Origin: Polynucleobacter sp. 30F-ANTBAC
Lineage (GTDB): Bacteria > Pseudomonadota > Gammaproteobacteria > Burkholderiales > Burkholderiaceae
Direction of reading: 5' to 3'
Assembly (NCBI RefSeq): GCF_018882385.1
Contig: NZ_JACVON010000001.1
Span: 356,942-420,941, forward strand
DNA: 64,000 bases
The position numbers and the translations under genes are program-made. A model generated the notes under the pieces. That model made no database searches, was not told where the DNA came from, and saw nothing but the letters and a program-made list of their open reading frames with translations. Shown here in pieces: positions 48,590 through 56,999 of this stretch. Position 1 is the first letter of the stretch. Each line of letters opens with the position of its first letter.

Positions 48590-50578
48590 TTAAGCTGAAT
48601 TTTCAATCGCTTCAACTTCTGCAGCCCAACCTAGCCACTGCTCTTCAATTTGGGCCAATTGATCATTGACTTGCTTTAAGCTTTTACCAGCCTCTGCCAT
48701 TTCAGGAGGTGTGATGGGGGACATCAAGCGCGCTTCTAATTGCTCTTTTTCAATGTTAAGAGCAGCCATTTGTTTTTCTGCTTTTTCAATTGATTTTTTA
48801 ATTGGTTTTGTAAGCGCATTGATTTCTTGTCGCTTTGCAGAGTCCAACTTACGTTGCTCGCTTGTTTTAGCTACCGGTTGTTCAGCTACAGATTGATGGG
48901 GTTGATCTTGAGTCGTGGCGACTGTCAAACCAGTCGACTCATTGGATAACTTCGCCTCCTCACGCAAACGGCGTGACTCATCCAGTAAATAGCGCTGGTA
49001 ATCATCCAAGTCTCCATCAAATGGCTTAATCTCGCCACGCCCAACTAACCAGAACTCATCGCACACAGCACGTAATAAAGCTCGATCATGACTAACCAAC
49101 ATGACCGTACCTTCAAACTCATTCAAAGCCATGGATAAGGCTTCACGAGTCGCCAAGTCCAAGTGATTGGTTGGCTCATCGAGTAGCAACAAATTAGGGC
49201 GCTGCCAAACAATCATGGCCAATACCAAACGAGCTTTTTCGCCACCGCTCATGGTTCCGACAGCCTGCTTGACCATGTCACCCGCAAAGTTAAAAGTGCC
49301 CAAGAAATTTCGAAGATCTTGCTCACGGCCTGACTCACCACTATTAGGCCCGAGATCTTTAGCCAAACGAATCATGTGCTCGAGTGGATTGTCTTCGGGA
49401 CGCAAAACATCCAGCTCTTGCTGAGCAAAATAACCAATATTGAGGCCCTTACCCTCCGTCACCGTTCCAGCAAGCTGAGGCATGGTTCTCGCAATGGTTT
49501 TAACTAGAGTTGACTTACCCTGACCGTTCGCGCCCAAAATACCGATACGCTGACCCGCCAAAACAGATTTATCAACGCCACGAATAATTGATTTTTCAAC
49601 ACCATCCACCACATAACCAAAGCTAGCGTCACTGATAGCCAGCATCGGATTAGGGAGGTTTTGTGGTTCTTTGAATTCAAATGTGAATTCCGCATCTGCC
49701 AAAACAGGGGCAATTTTTTCCATCCGCTCCAGTGCTTTAACTCGACTTTGCGCTTGCTTCGCCTTACTTGCTTTGGCCTTAAAGCGCGTAATAAATTTCT
49801 GTAAGTGAGCAATTTTCTCTTGCTGCTTAGAGAATGATGCTTGCTGTAGCTCTAATTGCTGGGCTCTCATCAACTCGAAAGAGCTGTAATTGCCGCCGTA
49901 ACGATTGAGCTTGGCATGTTCAATGTGCAAGGTGACATTGGTAACCGCATCCAGAAATTCTCTGTCGTGACTGATAACAATCATGGTGCCGGCATAACGC
50001 TTTAACCACGCCTCTAACCATACCAAAGCATCCAAGTCCAAGTGGTTGGTAGGCTCGTCAAGCAATAACAAATCAGAGGGGCACATCAAGGCGCGAGCCA
50101 ACTGCAAACGCATCCGCCAACCACCTGAAAAACTATTAACCGGCTGATCAAGCTCACTGACTTTAAAACCAAGGCCTAGAATCAGTGCTTGCGCTCTTGG
50201 TACAGCATCGTGCTCACCTGCATCAGCCAAGTCGACGTGCGCATGCGCCATGGCCATGCCATCTTCAGACAATTCTGCTGCGGCTAATTGAGCTCTAAGC
50301 TCCACCAAGCGCGTATCACCAGTTAGAACAAAATCAGTAGCACTCTCTTCCGTCTCTGGCATGTTTTGCGCTACCTGAGCCATACGCCAAACTTTAGGGA
50401 TTGAAAAATCACCCCCATCTTCATGCAAGGTACCATTGAGCAAGGCAAAGAGCGTTGATTTGCCAGCACCGTTACGGCCAACTAAACCAACTTTTTCTCC
50501 GGGATTGAGAGTGACATTCGCTTTATCAAGCAGCAGTTTGGCGCCGCGGCGCAGAGAAACATTATTTAAGGTGATCAT
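48590..50578 (-). CDS. ABC-F family ATPase, YheS-like
   Basis: A 662-residue soluble protein with two ABC ATPase domains and no membrane segments. Walker A motifs are GRNGAGKST (34-42) and GANGQGKST; the signature motifs are NSFSGGWRMRLQLA and GTMSGGEKARLVLA, each followed by LLLDEPTNHLDL. A basic arm region with KQQEKIAHLQKFITRF and KASKAKQAQSRVKALERM joins the halves, and a coiled-coil C-terminal tail follows about residue 560. ABC-F proteins act on the ribosomal E site; YheS-like members relieve some nascent-chain stalls in E. coli. Confidence 0.92.
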   Translation of the reverse strand: MITLNNVSLRRGAKLLLDKANVTLNPGEKVGLVGRNGAGKSTLFALLNGTLHEDGGDFSIPKVWRMAQVAQNMPETEESATDFVLTGDTRLVELRAQLAAAELSEDGMAMAHAHVDLADAGEHDAVPRAQALILGLGFKVSELDQPVNSFSGGWRMRLQLARALMCPSDLLLLDEPTNHLDLDALVWLEAWLKRYAGTMIVISHDREFLDAVTNVTLHIEHAKLNRYGGNYSSFELMRAQQLELQQASFSKQQEKIAHLQKFITRFKAKASKAKQAQSRVKALERMEKIAPVLADAEFTFEFKEPQNLPNPMLAISDASFGYVVDGVEKSIIRGVDKSVLAGQRIGILGANGQGKSTLVKTIARTMPQLAGTVTEGKGLNIGYFAQQELDVLRPEDNPLEHMIRLAKDLGPNSGESGREQDLRNFLGTFNFAGDMVKQAVGTMSGGEKARLVLAMIVWQRPNLLLLDEPTNHLDLATREALSMALNEFEGTVMLVSHDRALLRAVCDEFWLVGRGEIKPFDGDLDDYQRYLLDESRRLREEAKLSNESTGLTVATTQDQPHQSVAEQPVAKTSEQRKLDSAKRQEINALTKPIKKSIEKAEKQMAALNIEKEQLEARLMSPITPPEMAEAGKSLKQVNDQLAQIEEQWLGWAAEVEAIENSA

Positions 50579-50794
50579 GTATTTTTAGCAGTCTTACCAG
50601 CAACTGCTGGGGTAGTGGTTTGTTGCGAGAGCCATTTAGGCTCATAACAAGCGATATATCTCTCGATTGAATGATTTTAACTGATTCACACCTCTTAAAA
50701 GGCATATAAATCGGACGAATCACCCCTTGATGAACTAAAATAGAGACTGAAACATTTCTAACTGCGCTCTACATTTCTTCTTAGCAGTTCATCC

Positions 50795-50835
50795 ATTGGC
50801 CTTCCAAAATTATTTTTTGCTGAGCACAGGCCAAT
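50795..50835 (+). promoter_or_regulatory. Inverted repeat in the rhlE leader
   Basis: ATTGGCCT at 50795-50802 and AGGCCAAT at 50828-50835 can pair over a 25-base loop, ending 15 bases before the rhlE ATG. It could affect translation start. The base of evidence is only the 8-bp match. Confidence 0.3.
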
Positions 50836-50850
50836 AATCTATTGGTATCT

Positions 50851-52236
50851 ATGCAATTCAAAGAACTTGGTTTATCCGAACACATCCTACAAGCAATTAA
50901 CGAACACGGTTACACAACACCGACCCCTATTCAAGCTCAATCGATCCCTGCCATTCTGAATGGTGGCGATCTATTAGCTGCGGCACAAACCGGCACAGGC
51001 AAGACAGCTGGGTTTACATTACCCGTTTTACAACGCCTATTAAGCTCACCCGTTAATCAAGCTAGTCGACGTCGTCAAGTACGCGGGTTGATCTTGACTC
51101 CAACACGTGAGCTAGCTGCTCAAGTGCATGCCTCAGTTCAAACCTATGGCAAATACACACAACTGAAATCGGCCGTTATTTTTGGCGGCGTTGGCGCCAA
51201 CCCACAAATCAAAGCTATTCAGAGTGGGTTAGATATTTTGGTGGCAACGCCTGGTCGCCTATTGGACTTGATGGGACAAGGCGCTATCTCACTTCAACAC
51301 GTCGAAATTTTAGTTTTAGACGAAGCAGATCGCATGCTCGACATGGGCTTCTTACGAGATATTAAAAAAATCTTGGCAGCCCTTCCTAAGCAACGTCAGA
51401 ACTTATTATTCTCTGCAACTTTCTCCGCAGAAATTAAAGCACTCGCGAATGATTTATTGAATTCGCCTGCCTTAATTGAAGTGGCGCGTAGCAACAGCAC
51501 CAATGAGGCCATCACACAATTGATGCACCCTGTGGATCGCGGCAATAAACATCCTCTTCTAGCGCATTTAATTAAGACAAATAACTGGAAGCAAGTGCTG
51601 GTATTTACTCGCACCAAACACGGTGCTAACAAATTAGTTCTTCAACTGGAAAAAGATGGCATTACTGCCATGGCTATCCACGGCAATAAGAGTCAAACTG
51701 CCAGAACTAAAGCATTGGCAGACTTTAAAGCTGGGAAAATTATCACCCTAGTCGCTACTGATATTGCCGCTCGAGGCATCGATATTGATCAATTGCCTCA
51801 TGTGATTAACTATGATTTACCCAATGTTCCAGAAGATTATGTTCACCGTATTGGTCGAACTGGTCGCGCTGGCTCAAACGGTGTTGCAGTTTCTTTAGTT
51901 TGCGTGGATGAGCATGATATGTTGAAAGACATTGAACGCTTGATCAAACAAACCTTACCAAGACAAGTGATTGCTGGTTTTGAGCCTGATCCTAATGCAG
52001 TTGCTCAACCCATCCAGTTGCGTAGCCAGCAAGCACCCCAAAGACACGGTCAAGCTAGGCACAATGCTGCAGCCCCTAGAGGCGTCAATCAAGGTAAGCG
52101 TAGTGGTCAGGATAAACCGGCTGGCAGCACCGCTGCAGCGCCTAAAAAGACCCACAGGAAGACCAATACGCAAAAACCTGGTCACTTCTCAAGAGGACCA
52201 GCGAGAGGCCCTAGCAAAGGAAGCACACCTCAGTAA
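50851..52236 (+). CDS. rhlE: DEAD-box RNA helicase RhlE
   Basis: A 461-residue DEAD-box helicase. The Q motif is in [14 protein letters not shown], Walker A reads AAQTGTGKT (about 44-52), then [23 protein letters not shown] in [16 protein letters not shown], and [23 protein letters not shown] plus [10 protein letters not shown] in domain 2. The C-terminal 90 residues are basic and Gln/Ala/Lys-rich, as in RhlE. It aids ribosome assembly and RNA turnover in other bacteria. ATG at 50851 is preferred over the TTG at 50842. The gap upstream is 272 bp and holds a possible structured leader. Confidence 0.93.
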   Translation: MQFKELGLSEHILQAINEHGYTTPTPIQAQSIPAILNGGDLLAAAQTGTGKTAGFTLPVLQRLLSSPVNQASRRRQVRGLILTPTRELAAQVHASVQTYGKYTQLKSAVIFGGVGANPQIKAIQSGLDILVATPGRLLDLMGQGAISLQHVEILVLDEADRMLDMGFLRDIKKILAALPKQRQNLLFSATFSAEIKALANDLLNSPALIEVARSNSTNEAITQLMHPVDRGNKHPLLAHLIKTNNWKQVLVFTRTKHGANKLVLQLEKDGITAMAIHGNKSQTARTKALADFKAGKIITLVATDIAARGIDIDQLPHVINYDLPNVPEDYVHRIGRTGRAGSNGVAVSLVCVDEHDMLKDIERLIKQTLPRQVIAGFEPDPNAVAQPIQLRSQQAPQRHGQARHNAAAPRGVNQGKRSGQDKPAGSTAAAPKKTHRKTNTQKPGHFSRGPARGPSKGSTPQ

Positions 52237-52292
52237 GTTATTTCACTAAACAAAAAATCTTAGAGATGCTTGTCTAAAGAATCTAAGGTTAA

Positions 52293-52327
52293 CCAAAAAA
52301 ATGGGGCTTAAACCCCATTTTTTTTGG
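52293..52327 (+). terminator. Rho-independent terminator after rhlE
   Basis: Stem AAAAAAATGGGG at 52295-52306, loop CTTAAA, CCCCATTTTTTTT from 52313. It is strong on the plus strand. Confidence 0.9.
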
Positions 52328-52396
52328 TCTCTTCTCATCAACGATTCTCATCGTATTCAGCTGCTATTTTTAATTCGCCGCACCAATTCTGATAAT

Positions 52397-52415
52397 ATTT
52401 GTATATACAAATTAT
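52397..52415. promoter_or_regulatory. Upstream operator-like palindrome of the toxin-antitoxin module
   Basis: ATTTGTATATACAAAT at 52397-52412 is a perfect 16-bp palindrome. The 18 bases TTTGTATATACAAATTAT at 52398-52415 recur exactly at 52495-52512. Centre-to-centre distance is 97 bp. Confidence 0.6.
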
Positions 52416-52486
52416 CAATTAATTAAACTATAAAAATCAATGAAATCATGTTTATAAATGGTATTAATTGTATTTTTATTTAAAAA

Positions 52487-52515
52487 TTGATTTTTTTGTA
52501 TATACAAATTATGAT
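52487..52515 (+). promoter_or_regulatory. Toxin-antitoxin promoter with operator in the spacer
   Basis: -35 TTGATT at 52487-52492 and -10 TATGAT at 52510-52515 with a 17-bp spacer. The 14-bp palindrome TTTGTATATACAAA at 52495-52508 sits entirely in the spacer. A start near 52522 gives a short leader containing GGAAG 7 bp before the ATG at 52535. Binding of a repressor here would block polymerase, the usual autoregulation of such modules. Confidence 0.62.
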
Positions 52516-52534
52516 TAACTACGGAAGCCGAATA

Positions 52535-52822
52535 ATGCAAAACCTGATCATCAGCCCCAAAATTAGGGAGAAGCTGAAAATAAAGCACGATGTACGAAGA
52601 GTAGAAATTGAGGAGTGTTTTCTAAATAGAAAAGGAAGTGTTCTAAGGGACTTAAGAGAGGAGCACCACTCTGATCCTCCAACGGTATGGTTTATTTCCG
52701 AAACTCACCAAGGCAGATTACTGAAGGTGATATTCATAAAGAAAGAGGAGTTTTACTACCTTAAAACAGCTATTGAACCAAACACAGAAGAAAAAAATAT
52801 ATACAACAAAAAAGCCTTTTAA
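52535..52822 (+). CDS. BrnT-like (RelE-superfamily) toxin
   Basis: A 95-residue basic protein beginning MQNLIISPKIREKLKIKHDV. The pattern KL-x2-KH-x-V-x4-IEECF near the N-terminus, then REEHHSDPPTVWFISETHQGRLLKVIFI and the end KTAIEPNTEEKNIY resemble the BrnT fold, whose members are ribosome-independent RNases of the RelE superfamily. The start at 52535 is set by GGAAG and by the promoter, which overlaps the upstream alternatives (52487 TTG, 52511 ATG). A CopG-type antitoxin gene follows 27 bp later, in the toxin-first order typical of brnTA. Toxin activity is inferred. Confidence 0.68.
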   Translation: MQNLIISPKIREKLKIKHDVRRVEIEECFLNRKGSVLRDLREEHHSDPPTVWFISETHQGRLLKVIFIKKEEFYYLKTAIEPNTEEKNIYNKKAF

Positions 52823-52849
52823 ATAGATTAAAAAAGACAAAGGATTCAT

Positions 52850-53194
52850 GTGAAAAATAATACGGAAAAAATTCAACGCATTGAAAGTAGTGACGATGCT
52901 TGGGAGTCAGGCAAGCTAGGACGTGATGAGAAATACGCAGTAGCGGATGAACAAGTAACAGCAGAGATGGATGATGACCTTGGACTTCAAATGATTTCTA
53001 TTCGATTAAGCAAAGACTTGATCAACTCATTTAAATTACTGGGTCATAAATATGGCATGGGCTACCAACCTCTCATGAGAGAAGCTCTTAAAAGATTTGT
53101 TGATGGCGAGTTAAAAATCATTGCAAAAGAAATCTTGGAAGAGCAAAGTCGAAGTCTAAAAACTTCAAAAGAGAAGTCCAAAAAGGCGGCTTGA
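52850..53194 (+). CDS. CopG/BrnA-like antitoxin
   Basis: A 114-residue protein: an acidic N-terminal half (SSDDAWESGKLGRDEKY, EQVTAEMDDD) and a ribbon-helix-helix half (MISIRLSKDLINSFKLLGHKYGMGYQPLMREALKRFV, about 45-81), followed by a Lys-rich tail. The RHH would bind the palindromic operators and the acidic half would hold the basic toxin. The start is a GTG at 52850 with AAAGGA upstream; an ATG two bases earlier is followed at once by a stop. It is the last gene before the tRNA cluster terminator. Confidence 0.72.
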   Translation: MKNNTEKIQRIESSDDAWESGKLGRDEKYAVADEQVTAEMDDDLGLQMISIRLSKDLINSFKLLGHKYGMGYQPLMREALKRFVDGELKIIAKEILEEQSRSLKTSKEKSKKAA

Positions 53195-53208
53195 AAAAAT
53201 TTGGGAAT

Positions 53209-53242
53209 AAAAAAAGCCCTTGTCATTAGACAAGGGCTTTTT
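53209..53242. terminator. Bidirectional terminator between the antitoxin gene and the tRNA cluster
   Basis: AAAAAGCCCTTGTC at 53211-53224, loop ATTA, complement at 53229-53242, with A-run on one side and T-run on the other. It ends the toxin-antitoxin operon on the plus strand and the gltX-side tRNA cluster on the minus strand; the tRNA-Asp 3' end is 4 bp away. Confidence 0.9.
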
Positions 53243-53245
53243 AGT

Positions 53246-53322
53246 TGGCGGAGCGGACGGGACTCGAACCCGCGACCCCCGGCGTGACAGGCCGGTATTC
53301 TAACCAACTGAACTACCGCTCC
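53246..53322 (-). tRNA. tRNA-Asp (GTC)
   Basis: A 77-nt tRNA with complete cloverleaf: acceptor GGAGCGG/CCGCTCC, D arm with AGTTCAGTTGGTTAGA, anticodon loop CTGTCAC (anticodon GTC), T arm GCGGGTTCGAGTCCCGT, and encoded CCA at the 3' end. Confidence 0.95.
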
Positions 53323-53330
53323 AAAAAACT

Positions 53331-53406
53331 TGGCGTCCCCACGGGGATTCGAACCCCGGTACCCACCGTGAAAGGGTGGTGTCCTAGGCCTCTAGACGAT
53401 GGGGAC
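53331..53406 (-). tRNA. tRNA-Glu (TTC)
   Basis: A 76-nt tRNA: acceptor GTCCCCA/TGGGGAC, D arm TCGTCTAGAGGCCTAGGA, anticodon loop CTTTCAC (anticodon TTC), T arm CGGGGTTCGAATCCCCG, encoded CCA. It lies 8 bp from tRNA-Asp and downstream of gltX, the gene for its own synthetase. Confidence 0.95.
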
Positions 53407-53465
53407 CCTGGACTTACGGTACTACAATTTGCTACTTTTACTGCTAAAACAACTACTTAAGCTAC

Positions 53466-53541
<76 letters not shown>

Positions 53542-53552
53542 TTAATTAGATG

Positions 53553-53581
53553 ATCTTAAATAAGTAAGCTCAAGCAATCAA
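53553..53581 (-). promoter_or_regulatory. Promoter of the tRNA-Ala/Glu/Asp set
   Basis: On the minus strand, -35 TTGATT at 53581-53576 and -10 TAAGAT at 53558-53553 with a 17-bp spacer. The -10 ends 11 bp before the first base of tRNA-Ala. No GC-rich discriminator is visible. Confidence 0.6.
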
Positions 53582-53591
53582 GACCGTAATT

Positions 53592-55004
53592 CTAGCTTAT
53601 TTTGATACTTCTTTGCAAGCGTTGAATCGTTTCTTCTTTACCAATCAATGAAATAACCGCATCAATGGCTGGCGTCTGGGTTGTGGCGAACATGGCATAA
53701 CGCACCGGCATGGCTAAAGCAGGCATTTTCATGCCATGTTTGGCTAAAACCTCTTTAAAAGCAGCACCAACCGCTGCTTTACTGCCATCGGATGCTTGTA
53801 GAGCTGTAATGAAGTCAGCAAGCGGTGCATGAGTCGCAACAGGCACATTGGCCTCAAGATCAGCTGCACTGAACTCAGGAGCATCCATGTAGAACAAACG
53901 GGCACCTTCAGCAATTTCAATCAAGGTATTAGCGCGATCCTTGAGGATATTCACCACACCAACAAAGTCAGGCCCCTGCTCTGTCTTAATTCCAAGATTA
54001 TGGGCAAAAGGTAAGGCTCTTTTAGCAATCTCAGCAGCGTCGCCGTGCTGCAAGTAGTGGTGATTTAACCAAAGTAGTTTTTCCGGATTGTGCTGCGCTG
54101 GAGACTTACCCAAATGGTCTAAATCAAACCATTCTACAAACTGTTCTTTTGTAAAAATTTCTGCGTCACCGTGTGACCAACCCAAGCGCGCCAAGTAATT
54201 CAGTACCGCCTCAGGCATATAGCCTTCGCGCTCATAATCACGCACACTCATGGCGCCATTACGCTTACTCATTTTTTCACCTTGATCATTTAAGACTGTT
54301 GGTAAATGAGCGTAGATCGGTGAAACACCACCTAAAGCTTTAAGAATGTTAATTTGACGCGGGGTGTTATTGACATGGTCGTCACCACGAATGACGTGAG
54401 TGATCTTCATATCCAAGTCATCCACCACCACGCAGAAGTTGTATGTTGGTGTGCCATCAGGACGAGCAATAACCAAATCATCTAATTCATCATTACTGAT
54501 TTCGATTTGACCTTTAACTGCATCCTGCCAAATGACACTGCCACCAATTGGATTTTTAAAACGAATGACTGGCTTGATACCTTCTGGTGGCGCCGGTAAA
54601 TTTTTGCCAGTCTCAGGACGCCAAAACCCGTTATAACGTGGCTTTTCTTTATTGGCCATTTGAGCATCGCGTAATGCATTGAGCTCTTCTTCGCTCATGT
54701 AGCAGTAATACGCCAATCCATTTTTGAGCATTTGGGCAATCACTTCGCGATAGCGATCCATGCGTTGCATTTGATAGATGGGGCCTTCATCAATATCAAG
54801 ACCCAACCAACGCATACCCTCAATGATCACGTCCACAGCCTCTTGGCTGGAACGCTCTTGATCGGTATCTTCAATACGAAGAATGAAGTCACCCTTCATC
54901 TTGCGAGCAAAAGCCCATGGATAGAGGGCACTACGTAAGTTACCCAAGTGAATAAAGCCCGTTGGGCTTGGTGCAAATCGTGTTCTAACTGTCATAGATG
55001 CCAT
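53592..55004 (-). CDS. gltX: Glutamyl-tRNA synthetase
   Basis: A 470-residue class I synthetase. The HIGH-type motif is in [18 protein letters not shown] (HLGN at 19-22), and the second signature is [26 protein letters not shown] and the C-terminal helical anticodon-binding domain (about 320-470) are present. It lacks the zinc-binding Cys set of enterobacterial GluRS. Starts at 55004 or at an ATG three codons in (54995). It is 4 bp after the NYN gene stop and is followed by tRNA-Ala, tRNA-Glu and tRNA-Asp. Confidence 0.96.
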   Translation of the reverse strand: MASMTVRTRFAPSPTGFIHLGNLRSALYPWAFARKMKGDFILRIEDTDQERSSQEAVDVIIEGMRWLGLDIDEGPIYQMQRMDRYREVIAQMLKNGLAYYCYMSEEELNALRDAQMANKEKPRYNGFWRPETGKNLPAPPEGIKPVIRFKNPIGGSVIWQDAVKGQIEISNDELDDLVIARPDGTPTYNFCVVVDDLDMKITHVIRGDDHVNNTPRQINILKALGGVSPIYAHLPTVLNDQGEKMSKRNGAMSVRDYEREGYMPEAVLNYLARLGWSHGDAEIFTKEQFVEWFDLDHLGKSPAQHNPEKLLWLNHHYLQHGDAAEIAKRALPFAHNLGIKTEQGPDFVGVVNILKDRANTLIEIAEGARLFYMDAPEFSAADLEANVPVATHAPLADFITALQASDGSKAAVGAAFKEVLAKHGMKMPALAMPVRYAMFATTQTPAIDAVISLIGKEETIQRLQRSIKIS

Positions 55005-55008
55005 TATC

Positions 55009-55635
55009 TCATTGCTCGAGATTAATACTTAAAACCATATCAGAATGTTCAATCATTGAAGCTTTTACCTTTCTACCTAAAGGTGCAATAAAAACTTGAG
55101 CGCCCTCTCTTCTAACAAACTTCATAGCCGGAACGAAATCACTATCAGCAGACACTAGGATGATTGCATCCACCTGCTTCTTTAGGGTTAAAGCAGCCAT
55201 GTCCATACCAATTCGCATATCAACACCTTTTTGTGTGATGTTTGGCTTCAAGTCATCATTGGAAATTTCAACAGTCAGAAGATCTTTATTTAAAATTTTT
55301 TTATTTTTAATTTTCCAACCATTAAAAGAAAGCTCTCCCAACCTCAAAGCCACAAAGGGAATGAGATGTAATTCCTCAAATAATTTTCTTGCCTGCAATG
55401 CTATTGGTGAGTTTCCAAACTCAATCAATTCACCACCTAAGGGTTTTTGATGGGAAGTGTCGAGAGGCACAGAGTCATAATAATAAACCCTATGTAACTT
55501 CATAAATTGCAGAGCTTCAAGCTTACTGAATGAATGAATCAAATCTCTTATTGATGCAGATGTCATGGGGCCAGTTGAGCCGCTAATCTGTCTTTTGACA
55601 AAACCACCATCTATGAGTATTGCGTAATTTGGCAT
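55009..55635 (-). CDS. NYN-domain (PIN-like) protein, predicted nuclease
   Basis: A 208-residue NYN/LabA-like (DUF88) protein, cytoplasmic, with a PIN-type RNase fold. Conserved acidic sites include Asp9 in [11 protein letters not shown], the [14 protein letters not shown] motif and [19 protein letters not shown] (about 160-178), which together would bind a divalent metal. The C-terminal segment [21 protein letters not shown] is typical. RNase activity is expected from the fold but the substrate is unknown. Its stop is 4 bp before the gltX ATG, so cotranscription with gltX is likely, and no clear Shine-Dalgarno sequence precedes its start. Confidence 0.85.
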   Translation of the reverse strand: MPNYAILIDGGFVKRQISGSTGPMTSASIRDLIHSFSKLEALQFMKLHRVYYYDSVPLDTSHQKPLGGELIEFGNSPIALQARKLFEELHLIPFVALRLGELSFNGWKIKNKKILNKDLLTVEISNDDLKPNITQKGVDMRIGMDMAALTLKKQVDAIILVSADSDFVPAMKFVRREGAQVFIAPLGRKVKASMIEHSDMVLSINLEQ

Positions 55636-55753
55636 AAAAAAATGGCCACCAAACAGGTCGAAAGTCTAGCTTTCTGTTATATGTCACCCATGAGGCAGCC
55701 GTGTCTAGATTTAATAATACATTATAGACACTATTTATAATAATTATAAATAT

Positions 55754-56965
55754 CTACTTTGTTGGCAGGGGCTTTTGCCTGGTGGCAATGAAGCCACCGA
55801 GCAACAAGGCAAGCCCCGAGAACAACAAGCCTCCAGCTAAACCGCCCTGCCCATCTGAAATCCAACCAGCAATTGAAGGGCCTATGATTTGACCAGCAGC
55901 AAAGATACTGGTGAATGCGGTGATACCACCTACCCAGTCCGATGCTGGCATGTTATGTTTAACAAAGGCTGTAGTCGAGGCCACCGCTGAAAGAAATACG
56001 CCGCCAAATAAAATGCCTGATATAAAAATACTGGCCAAAATAAGTGGGCTTAATGGCAGGTCATAAATCGCAATTATCGCCGGAATCAAACTTGCAATGC
56101 CCAGCAAGGTATTCAGAATAGCCAACGATTGACCGCCCTTAAAGCGATCCAGCATTTGAGCCCATAAACGGGATGAAGCCATCACCGCCAAACCCACCAT
56201 GGCATAAAAGGTATGCAAGGTCGTGGCAGAGAAACCTAATTGTTTTAGCAAAGCCACCACGAACGTCATATAGCCAATATACCCAACGCCAAACATGAAA
56301 TACCCTGCAAGCACTGGAATGTAGGTTTTTAAGGGGGTTGCCGAATGGCCTACTGGCTTAGGCGGTATTGCAGGAATCGAGACAACAGGGCGAATCAATA
56401 TTACTGTGAACAGAATACAAAGCGTTCCAAGGGCATACCAAGATAACTGCCAAGAATGATTCCAATTGATCCTGAAACCAAGATCATTGAAAAATGGCAA
56501 AACTAAACTTGAGAGAACAATACCTATGCCTGGACCAGCATAAAAAATACCCAGTAAAAACCCTGACCGATTGGCATGAATACTTCCCAGTTGAGAAACC
56601 AATACACCACCGGCTACAAAGATCCAAGCACTGGCAACACCGGCTAATACTCGGTAGCTTAATAACCAAATAGTTTGCTCTGTACAACCAGATAAGAACA
56701 AAAAGATGCCCGTAACGATCGAAGCAGCAATGAAGAATTGGTGAACAGACATCCGTCTCATCATGGCCGGAGAGCTCAAAGCGCCAATAAAGTAACCGAG
56801 GGCATTGGCGGTGTTCATGGAACCGGCCACAAGGTAAGACCAACCCAAATCCTCTCGCATGACAGGCAATAAGAGCCCATAGGAGAAACGAGCCAAACCC
56901 AAGGCAATAGCGGAGCCTAGGGCCAAAGAAATAGCGGTTAAGAAAGGATGTTTAGTCGAAAACAA
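55754..56965 (-). CDS. MFS transporter, YbfB/YjiJ family
   Basis: A 403-residue major-facilitator protein with 12 hydrophobic helices. Family features include LGSAIALGLARFSYGLLLPVMREDLGW in helix 1-loop, NTANALGYFIGALSSP, and the mid-protein GRFKGG-like loop LDRFKGGQSLAI. Substrate unknown. The start is a TTG at 56965, since no ATG exists between the upstream stop and the conserved first helix; it is therefore uncertain. Only 34 bp separate it from the divergent hslO start. Confidence 0.85.
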   Translation of the reverse strand: MFSTKHPFLTAISLALGSAIALGLARFSYGLLLPVMREDLGWSYLVAGSMNTANALGYFIGALSSPAMMRRMSVHQFFIAASIVTGIFLFLSGCTEQTIWLLSYRVLAGVASAWIFVAGGVLVSQLGSIHANRSGFLLGIFYAGPGIGIVLSSLVLPFFNDLGFRINWNHSWQLSWYALGTLCILFTVILIRPVVSIPAIPPKPVGHSATPLKTYIPVLAGYFMFGVGYIGYMTFVVALLKQLGFSATTLHTFYAMVGLAVMASSRLWAQMLDRFKGGQSLAILNTLLGIASLIPAIIAIYDLPLSPLILASIFISGILFGGVFLSAVASTTAFVKHNMPASDWVGGITAFTSIFAAGQIIGPSIAGWISDGQGGLAGGLLFSGLALLLGGFIATRQKPLPTK

Positions 56966-56986
56966 GTGTTTATTCCATAAAGTTTC

Positions 56987-56992
56987 TACAAT
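56987..56992 (+). promoter_or_regulatory. -10 element of hslO, next to the start codon
   Basis: TACAAT at 56987-56992 lies 7 bp before the hslO ATG at 57000, so transcription would begin at or next to the ATG. No ribosome-binding site is present. No -35 match is visible. Confidence 0.45.
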
Positions 56993-56999
56993 ATACGTT

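Noticed and set aside
52293-52327. Terminator-type palindromes read as regulatory repeats
   Set aside because: The many A-run/stem/T-run hairpins in the window are rho-independent terminators at gene ends; stem sequences differ from site to site, so they are not a dispersed repeat family.
53246-53272. Integration (att) site at the tRNA-Asp 3' end next to the toxin-antitoxin module
   Set aside because: I looked for a repeat of the tRNA 3' end between 52240 and 52400 and saw none, and no integrase gene is present; the module is likely not a tRNA-integrated island.
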